Origin: Poecilobothrus nobilitatus
Taxonomy: Eukaryota; Arthropoda; Insecta; Diptera; Dolichopodidae
Reading direction: 5' to 3'
NCBI GenBank assembly: GCA_947095535.1
Contig: OX352772.1
Coordinates: 255,155,439 to 255,219,438, forward strand
Length of the DNA stretch: 64,000 bases
Below, one piece after another: positions 55,752 to 64,000 of the stretch (position 1 is the first letter of the stretch; every line of letters starts with the position of its first letter). Under the pieces are notes generated by a model. It did no database searches. It was not told the origin of the DNA and saw only the letters and a program-made list of their open reading frames with translations. Both the position numbers and the translations under genes were made by a program.

Positions 55752-58542
55752 TTTTCGTTATCATTTGATTTCTTTTCTTTTTTTTCTCTACGTATTTAAT
55801 TTCTTTGCTTTGCTTTGAAGATCTTAATAAAGCTGCTAAATATTTTTGATCCTCTTGTGGAAGAAAAGGGAAAAGATGTTGGAGATTTTTACTAAAAATA
55901 TTTTTAGGATAATTTTTTTTTGTAGCTTTTGCATGTAAAGAAAATGCTTCGTAGTTCGTTTCATCAAAAGATTTTTTATATTTTAAAAGTAGTTCCTCTT
56001 CTTTATCGTATAATATTCGTTTTATTTGAAAAAACGGTACTTAAACTTACTAGTTACTGTTGAAAAAATGTAAAAATCTTGTGGTTCATCTGAAAAATTT
56101 TGAATAATACTTTTTCAGCTTGATATTTAGTTAGCAATTTTATTGAATGAAGTGGACTGCAAATTTCTCTATTTTTGAGATATTGGTCCAAAGCTGAGTG
56201 GACACAGTTCCTTGAATATTGGAATGGCCCGGCTAAGAAAATGTTTGTTCTATTTTCATAATTTGAGATTGATTGTGCATAAATATTTTCGAAGCAGTTG
56301 ATTTTATCTTGTTCCTCTTTTGGGGAACACATGAATTACTCCGTAATGTAATTTTTTCAATAACTGGAAAACCTTTAATAATCTCTTTTAATATCCTGAT
56401 AAGAGCACTTGAAATGTCATTCCCGGAGCGTCCGGAATGGACTGCATTTCAAATAGAACAATATGTTATTTTATTAGTGTTTGGTAATATTAACGTGCCA
56501 GTTAAATTAAAAGTGTTTAGTTTTCTTTTGTAAAAAAATTGGATGCGTTCCCTTGCGGTAGCATAAATACTTTTTGCATATCGTAAGCTATGATAGCATG
56601 TTTAAGATCGTTATTGCAACGATCTACATCACGTTCAACTTTTCAAGATACTTTCTGTTTTAATTCAATTCAATTCATTTATTCAACCAAATATTTACAT
56701 TCACGAAAATGACTTCTTCTTATGACTAACCCAGAGTTCAGACTTATATATTAATGTATATACAACTGAAATATACAATTAGAAAACTAAACTAAATTTA
56801 TGAGATATAATTTTAAATGATGTGAGGGAAAGGGTAAAATCCTCACCAACTTTTTAAATTTTTAATTTAAAAACTTAAGACTAAAAATTTACTTTAACTT
56901 AAACTATTTATCCTAATGAATTCATTTATTAACTAAATATTATAAATTTAACCTAATATTTTTCATTTTTAATTGTTTTTATAATCATAATATAAATTTT
57001 TAATTAATGTATTATTCGAAAATTGATATTTGTTAAAAAATGTCTCAGTCTTCCAAGCTATTGTTTCAGGTACTAGTTGTACCTGACCCTTCTTGTTAAG
57101 TAATGGCGTGGAAGATTATTTATTAATTTCAAAATTCTGTTCTGGGAAATTTTTAGTTTTTTAATATGAGTATCTGCTATATTATAAAGCAACGGACAAG
57201 CATAATACATAATTGGTAAAAAAATTACTTTCATAATTATCATTTTATTTTCCAATGATAACATTGATTTTCAATTTAAGAATGGCTAAAGCATCCTTGT
57301 TACTCTGCTTATTTTGTTTAATGTTTTGTTTATGTGACGTTTAAAGGTAAGCCTTTTATCTAAATGTAATCCAAGATATTTGACTGTTTCTACCCATAAG
57401 TTTCTGTTTTAAATGAACTGAATGGAGATGCTTTTCTTCCTCGGTTACATTTTCTTTTTTTAAATTGTACACATTTACGTCTTTTTTAGGTTTTTGAAAA
57501 GCAACGTTGAAATCAGTGTTAAATACTTTTCTATAAATATGAATTTTGACTAGATCATCTATTTTTTCTATATAAAGTTGATACATTTTCGATAGAGTTA
57601 AATTTGATTATAAATACATTTTTTGTGAATCTGATCTACAATAGTGTGAAAGAACATTTCAAAACTAGAAATAAGCTTTTTAACGAAATTTATTTGTTTC
57701 TGAGGAATTCAATATTTTACATGTTTCACTTTTCTTCTTGGTAAAGGAGTACCAGTTGTTTTGTCACATAATTTTTCGAATAGTAAATGCGTGCTTTCTT
57801 AATGGAAAGAGTATTTATGAAAAATAACCTACATACTATATGAATATGGTTTGAAGCTAGGTAATATTTAAATGAAAACTACTATAGATTTTTTTGAGAT
57901 GTACGGCGTTTTGTTGCTTTTCAAATTTTAAGTTGGTCTTTTCATCATTCGACAATTTCCAAAAAGCTTCAAATATATTCTGCCTATCTTTTGTTGAAAA
58001 TATTTTTGAGGTGGTTTCATATATTTCGGTTGAACTACTTCATTTTTATGATTTGTAAATGGTAACCCAGCCTCGCAATTTCTTTTGAATATTTTTTTCC
58101 ATAGTTCTGGTTTTCTTATTGTTTTCCTTATCGTAGGAGATGCATTGTTTTCAGATTCTAAATATTTTTATTGAATTAATAATTTAAAAATAAAATATTT
58201 CAAAATTAATATTATTTTAAAATTAATATAACTTTAACTAGATGGTATACTTGAAACTTTGTTGGAATTATCGAAATTATTTTTCAAAATAATATTACCG
58301 CTAATACTTGAATCTGATTCCTCTCCACTATTGGTGATAGGTTTAAAATTTGAATCTCTGTAATCATCATCCGCTGTAAAAAACAAAATAGTAATTGCAT
58401 ATTGTATTAAAATGAAAATATCATAGGTGCAATAATACATACAAGAAAAATCTAAATCAGAAGGGTAAGACTGGCCTGTACTTGCAACGTTTTTTGAGCG
58501 TGTATTATATTATTCCTCACTATTTAAAATGTCGTCTAGCAT
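55752..58542 (-). pseudogene. Multi-exon DUF7869-like gene, LINE-interrupted (R4)
   Basis: Copy of the R2 gene with exon 1 ATG at 58542. It lacks the 9 bp duplication present in R2 and R3, and shares with R3 the rearranged sequence after exon 2 (near 58205-58230). Confidence 0.6.
56664..57400 (-). mobile_element. LINE D insertion (R4)
   Basis: 12 bp duplications at 56652-56663 and 57401-57412. An internal deletion near 57078 replaces part of the RT C-terminus. Confidence 0.85.
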
Positions 58543-58809
58543 TCTTAAAATATAAAAAAATCAAGTTTAAAATGACATAAAAATTTTATGCTAATAAAGG
58601 TTTGCAATTTTATTTGAATTATTAAAATAAACTAATAACTCTACATATAAGGTGGCCTTTTTTTTCACAAAACAGCACCATTCCACTTCACTTACATAAC
58701 TCGAAGAAAACTGAAACCAAATTCAAATTGCGGTGATGTTTTATATAGTTTTTGAAATATGCATTTGACTGCTTATGTTAACGGCTGAAAACTAGTACAA
58801 ATTATTCGC

Positions 58810-59165
58810 CATCGTTTTAAACCATATTCATACGAAATTGCTAACGAGTAAGTAAAATACATGGATGTGGATGACAAGTATAAAACTATTGTTATTGCAT
58901 TTTAAGCCATATTACTACATATAAATATACTACAATAAGTAAATAAAAAAATGGATATGGGGGAAATAATCATAAAAATTTTATTATTGCGTTTTAAGCC
59001 AAATACATATACATATATTCTAATAAGTAAGTAAAATACATTGATATGGACGAAATAAGGATAAGATTTTGTTATTGAGTTTTAAGACATATCCATACCA
59101 AATCGCTGCTATCTAAATAAATGTATGGATATGGACGAAATTTCAAAAAAAAAAAATTTTCTTAT
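58810..59165 (+). repeat. ~85 bp degenerate tandem array (R4)
   Basis: Copy of 34276-34635. Confidence 0.7.
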
Positions 59166-59432
59166 TTTTAAACCAAGTCATAGCATTTTTAATCTTAATA
59201 TATAAAATCGTTGGTGCGTTTGTTTGAAACCGCATTATGCCTAAACCAATCCTCATATTAATATTTAAAACGTATGTTCATTTGGTGCTTCAGATGGTTT
59301 TTGTTTTTTGTAGGTGGCGCTGGATTCATAGCTGCCATACAACTTTAAGTGTTTTTTATACCATAAACTATTTTCTCATCCTTTAATCACCACAAAACAC
59401 TCCAAGCTAACCGGCCATAACTGCTATAACTA

Positions 59433-59648
59433 TTGATTCTGTATGTAAGTATTTTCAAAAGGTTCACAGGTACATTCAAATTAACAAAAAATAAGCGCGT
59501 TCAAATACAAAATGATCCAACAGCAGAAGAGTTTTCAAAACAATTACTCGACTGTCTACTCGTAGATTTCAAAGCGAGCGGTCGAGTTGTTAAGCAAAGC
59601 TTGGAGGGACAACTCAAGATAAAGGATTATATAAGTATATTAATCTAA
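59433..59648 (+). CDS. Unrecognised 71-codon frame or exon (R4)
   Basis: Identical in peptide sequence to the R2 copy. Confidence 0.35.
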   Translation: MILYVSIFKRFTGTFKLTKNKRVQIQNDPTAEEFSKQLLDCLLVDFKASGRVVKQSLEGQLKIKDYISILI

Positions 59649-59785
59649 TAATTATAAAAATTTAAATAAAAATATTAATAATAATAAATATTTAAACACA
59701 CATGGCACATGGCATACGAACACACATGGCCAGTAAAAACGAAAAATAGAGGAAACTCTAGATAATAGAGAAAGGCACCTAAACA

Positions 59786-60126
59786 TCAACAGGGAGGCGG
59801 CCATATTAACCAAAACCATATGGGAAGCTGCGTCCTAGGCACTACCTCTCTCCTTCACCACCAACAAAACACACAAACCGGTCTGGCTCAGCAGAGAAAT
59901 AAAGATGCTCCAAAAGCAGCAGAGAAACATATGGAGATCATACAAACACCTGCCCAAACAAAATCTGCTTATCTCGCTCAAAAGAAAGAACGTCGAGCTG
60001 AGAAGAGAGATCAGGAGAGTGAAGAAAACCATGTGGGAAATTTGCTGGCAGCATTAAAGGGAAAGACCAAGGTCAAACCTAGAACGGGGCGAAAAAGATC
60101 CTCAATAGAAAACCTCCCAAAGCATC
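59786..60126 (+). pseudogene. LINE C linker (L2)
   Basis: Copy of 35250-35590. Confidence 0.5.
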
Positions 60127-60199
60127 TGACTCATGGCGCAGTGGTTAAGTCGCCAACCTTTCAATCGAAGGGTCTAGGGTCCAAACCCCGGTCAGGTCA
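60127..60199 (+). pseudogene. tRNA-like sequence, 73 nt (L2)
   Basis: Copy of 35591-35663, with no change seen. Confidence 0.5.
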
Positions 60200-60225
60200 T
60201 AAATAAAAAATATGTAGTACATTTA

Positions 60226-61112
60226 TATCGTAATAATGTATATCGTATAATTAATATTAGTAATAATAACAATAATAATATTAATAATAATCATAATAAT
60301 AATAATAGTAATAATAATAACAATAATTATAATAATAATAATAACAATGACAGCTGCTACAAGTGGAGCCATCTTTGGTTACATCATGTAAGTAAGGTGT
60401 TATATACTGCTGCATGTTGTAATTCACGGATGGCGCTGACTCTGTATAGTAAAATAATAACAATAATAACAATAATAATAATAGTAATAATAATAATAAT
60501 AATAACAGTAATAATAATTATAATAATAACAATAATAGTAATAGTAATAAAACAATAACTATAATAATAATAATAATAGTAATAATAACAGCTGCTACAG
60601 TAGAGCCATCTTTGGTTATATCATGCAAGTAAGGTGTTATAAATTGCTGCACGTTGTACTCCACTGATGGCGCTGACTCTGTGGTAAAATAATAATAATA
60701 ATAATAGTAATAATAATAGTAATAATAATAATAATATTTAATAATAATAATAGTACAATAATTAAATAGTATAATAAATAGTACAATAATAATATAACAA
60801 TAATTATAATAATAATAATAATAATAATAGTAATAATAGTAATAATAATAATAGCTACTACAGTGGGCTATCTTTGGTTATATCATGCAAGTAAGGTGTT
60901 ATATACTGCTGCACGTTGTAATCCATTGATGGCGCTGACTCTGTAGTAAAATAATAATAATATTAATAAGAATATTAATACCAATAATAACAGCCGCTAC
61001 AGTGACAGTGGGGGTTGCCTTCAATAATTACCTCATGTAAGTAATATATATACTACTACTGCATGTTGTAACTGTTGTGACGGCTTTAGTCACTGTTAGC
61101 AAAATAATAATA
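60226..61112 (+). repeat. (TAA)n microsatellites alternating with four ~100 bp units (L2)
   Basis: Copy of 35690-36590. The third (TAA)n run (near 60805-60850) is about 20 bp shorter than in L1; the interspersed units are unchanged. Confidence 0.85.
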
Positions 61113-61115
61113 GGC

Positions 61116-61370
61116 GGATTCATTGTTTCGTTACAGTCCCACTCCCAATTTAATGTTTCCGTATCCATTTTCCTATCCTTTCCTATTCCTACTCCCTAGC
61201 CAATATACTGCGTTCGCAGGTAAGGGTTTCATCCCACTATATTGGCTAAAGGAGGAGGTGGGTTTAGTCAGTAAGCATCTGACACTACCAAGGGGTAATT
61301 CTTGGTGTCTTTGGAAGATTCCCACCTCCCTTAGGAAAAAAACAAAAAAAAAAATCATTGCTTTAAAAAT
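61116..61370 (+). mobile_element. Structured LINE 3' UTR-like segment (L2)
   Basis: Copy of 36600-36850. All stem partners are kept. Confidence 0.5.
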
Positions 61371-61381
61371 ATAAGGTAATC

Positions 61382-61676
61382 TCACCACTCATCACAGCAA
61401 CTAGTCAACTTCAGGACCAGCGAATGCGCTGCATACAGCCTAAACGTTCCGATCCCAAGACTGGAAACAACAAATAACCTTACGCCTACGCCCAACTTCC
61501 CATTGGAGCTCAATATCTCATTTAAGGGACTCACGGACACACTTAACTCTTTCAAAGATACCTCATCGGGGTTCGATAAAATCACATATAACATGATCAA
61601 GAAGGCAGGACTGGGAAACTTCAGGGACCTTCAGGGAAAGACTTTGTGAGCTATACAACAACATAATACAAAGCTC
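61382..61676 (+). pseudogene. LINE RT N-terminal fragment (L2)
   Basis: Copy of 36866-37160. Confidence 0.6.
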
Positions 61677-62376
61677 CACATTACCTCATTGAAAACATCA
61701 TAAAGAAGCGGAGTCGCGGAGAAACTCCCTTCAAACATTATCACCCTACAAGGTAACGCCGAAAGTGCAAGCGAAAAGAAAGCACAAAAACTTACAAATC
61801 AGCGGGAAAAAAATCTTTTTCATAAAATTGTTATAATAAACTCAAACACACAATTGCTCAAAATCATAAAAATCAGATCTACCGGCACACATCACCAAAT
61901 ACCACCAAATCAAACGAGTAATCCTACAGAAGTGCGCCAAAGGAATCACCATTGACGCTAAATGAAAAACAAAAAGACTCTTCCGGACGGTCAACTGGTT
62001 TCCAATTTTATTATAAACACTCTTCTGGACTGCGCAAAAAAATAGCATATACCCAGACCCAGGGTCATCCAGGGGTGGACAATAAAACCCGAAATAACAC
62101 AGCTCGCTCGCGCAATATTAATTATGATATTAAAATCTTGATTAAATTCAAAAATAAATTCACATACTTCTACAGCCATGAATGAAACAACCCCATATGT
62201 CTGCAGGATCACAGTTTCACGAGGAAACTTCTGCCATATCCGTGGCAGCGTTCCCTATATAACACCAACACATAAATGCTCACCCAAGGACCACACCTAA
62301 AACAAAAAGAAAGTCCAAAAAAAACACGGTTCAACCATCAAAATGGATAATTGAAAAAACTGAACAATTTTCTACA
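61677..62376. other. Region with no recognisable gene (L2)
   Basis: Copy of 37161-37850. Confidence 0.4.
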
Positions 62377-63576
62377 AGGGTAAGGGTGGTTAAAACAGTG
62401 ATAGACCACTTTATTACGGATTTACTAAAATTTAAATATTCTCTTTATATAATGAATACCTCTTTATCTGACCACAAAATGTTTTTTATTAACCAAGAGT
62501 CAAAAGGAGAGGGTTTCGTTAAAATTAAAGCGGATCTAAATTACGATAATGTACCAATGATTATATTGGCAAAACTTAAATGAGTGCGAAAGATTTAATA
62601 GAATTGCTCATAAATTAGGCCAGTTAATTATTAACCACACTAGTACTTTTCGTACAAAAAACTTTAAGAGAAAACATGAATGGATGACGGAGGAAATATC
62701 TCATAATATGATGATCCGTGATTCTTTTAATAAATATTTTAAAAAAATGTACCCAAATGATGATCCATGTTACACCAATTTATAAAAGTGAAGATGCCAC
62801 AAATCCGTCAAACTTTAGGCCAGTATCGGTATTATCGAGTTTTTCGAAAGTGTTCGAAATTATTGTAAAAAAGAGACTTGAATCATTTATGCGAAATAAT
62901 GGAATACTGAGCTCAGAACAATACGCTTTTGAGGAAAACTCTAATACAACAGCTGCTTGCTTGGCCTTAACGGATTTTATTACCGAAAATATGGATAATG
63001 GAAAATACACAGCCTATGTTTTCATTGATTTACAGAAAGCATTCGCGTGTGTCGATCATAAAATATTACTCCATAAACTTTCTAGACTAAATTTTTCGAT
63101 TGATCAAATCGCTTTCTGAATCATACTTAGATCGGAGAACACAATGTTATTGGTGAAACCATCAGTAATTTGGAAATAGTCAAGAAGGGAGTGCCGTAAG
63201 GATCATTTTTGGGATCAGTTTTTTTCAAAATATATATTGATGATCTAACACGTCTCAATCTTAAGGGAAAAATACAACTATTTGCTGATGATGCGGTTAT
63301 AAAATATGCAGACTCAAGCGAAATAAACGTTAAAACTGCTATTCTGCTAGATTTAATTCTTATTAGTGAGTGGCTTCAAAAAAATAGGTTGTTAATGAAT
63401 ACAAAAAAAAACTAAAATACTACTTCGATAATAAAATCTTTAAAGATGGCACCTTCATTCATAATGGTACTTGAAAGTATTCAACGATCTACCTGAAGAA
63501 TTTAAAATGATAGAAAACCTACGTTTGTAAAGAATTTAAAATGATGGAAACCTTTTTAAAAAAAAATTACAGAAAA
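62377..63576 (+). mobile_element. LINE E, Jockey-like ORF2 remnant (L2)
   Basis: Copy of 37861-39060 with the same endonuclease end (62386-62583), RT pieces (62718-63119 and 63209-63415), frameshift and internal deletion. Confidence 0.75.
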
Positions 63577-64000
63577 AATTCTTGCCGAGTACAGTTAAAA
63601 ATACATACTATCTTATTATAGATATATATTTATTATTTTTACATTAGTCATCATACCAATTTTAGCACACGCTTCGTAATATAACTTTTTTTTTTTTTTT
63701 TTTAATTTATATTATTATATTTTTATGGTCTTCTCTAAAATAACCATCAAAATATGTAAGTAAAAATTACTTATTATCATCTTATATAGCGCTTAATTTA
63801 ATAATTAATACATCAAACGTTTTCTATTGACATAATGTATAACTAAAATAATTTAAGACCGGACAACCTCGGTTAAGGTCGTGATTTAAATTTGTATTTT
63901 ATTAAATTACATTATACTTTAAATAACAGAACAGGTATATAATTATTATTAATAAGACCCAAAATTAAAAAATAAGATAGGGTAATACAATATATGTATA
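63577..64000. other. Very AT-rich stretch (L2), cut by the window end
   Basis: Copy of 39061-39484. No gene seen. Confidence 0.5.

Larger units (their letters stand above)
51415..59651 (+). repeat. Repeat unit R4
   Basis: L2 counterpart of R2. It carries private changes: an expanded CTTAACTAGCTTAAT segment near 53028-53085, a ~15-20 bp insert near 53858-53880, and a ~17 bp deletion in LINE D near 57078. Confidence 0.95.
41013..64000 (+). repeat. Large tandem duplication unit L2 (cut by the window end)
   Basis: Second copy of 16533-39484. Only a few single-base or homopolymer differences are visible in the first 2.2 kb compared with L1. It is either a very recent duplication or two haplotypes placed in tandem by the assembly. 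The part equivalent to 39485-41012 lies beyond the window. Confidence 0.95.

Overview
The window is a transposon graveyard from an AT-rich animal genome. It is most likely an insect, and probably a higher fly. The reasons are several LINE clades, Helitron/Helentron-type repeats with ~142-145 bp central tandem repeats and (CCGT)n, an errantivirus-type env remnant, a short 69-base intron, and a Polinton/Maverick relic. The species is inference. I see no intact host gene, rRNA, CRISPR array or bacterial-style operon.

Layout. 1-2225 (+): a LINE with reverse transcriptase, half an RNase H domain and a C-terminal Cys cluster, broken by stops and a deletion. 2226-10340: nested repeats. These are Helitron-like ends, a pair of ~350 bp inverted arms (2737-3085 and 9540-9900), a decayed Jockey-like LINE (3706-7090, -), a Helentron/DINE-1-like element with a 142 bp tandem array (7225-8386), and an LTR plus a spliced-type env remnant (8395-9359, -). 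10341-10540 is a run of 200 Ns. 10575-16904 is a Polinton (Maverick) relic. It holds a truncated protein-primed DNA polymerase B (+) and a block of minus-strand genes: adenain-like protease, exonuclease-like protein, a fused capsid protein, minor capsid protein, core-like protein and packaging ATPase. A plus-strand gene follows.

From 16533 to the end, the window is a two-level duplication. A ~8.2 kb unit (R) occurs as R1 (18736-26916) and R2 (26917-35115). The whole block from 16533 to 41012 (L1, ~24.5 kb) then repeats from 41013 to the window end (L2, containing R3 43216-51413 and R4 51415-59651). L1 and L2 differ at only a few sites in the stretches I compared; R1 and R2 differ more, so the R duplication is older. 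Each R carries a Helitron-like tandem array, a solo LTR matching the env-associated LTR, LINE fragments, and a minus-strand multi-exon gene. That gene resembles a widespread arthropod transposon-associated family (DUF7869-like) and is interrupted by a 5'-truncated LINE with a 12 bp target-site duplication. After R2 and R4 come a LINE linker fragment, a 73-nt tRNA-like sequence, four ~100 bp units separated by (TAA)n arrays, a structured LINE 3' UTR, and a second LINE with endonuclease and RT remnants.

Working together: the Polinton genes once formed one virus-like module (replication, maturation, capsid, packaging). In this copy polB, protease, exonuclease-like gene, capsid genes and ATPase all show damage, so it is a fossil. 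No integrase is visible. Family assignments come from reading motifs by eye, without database searches.
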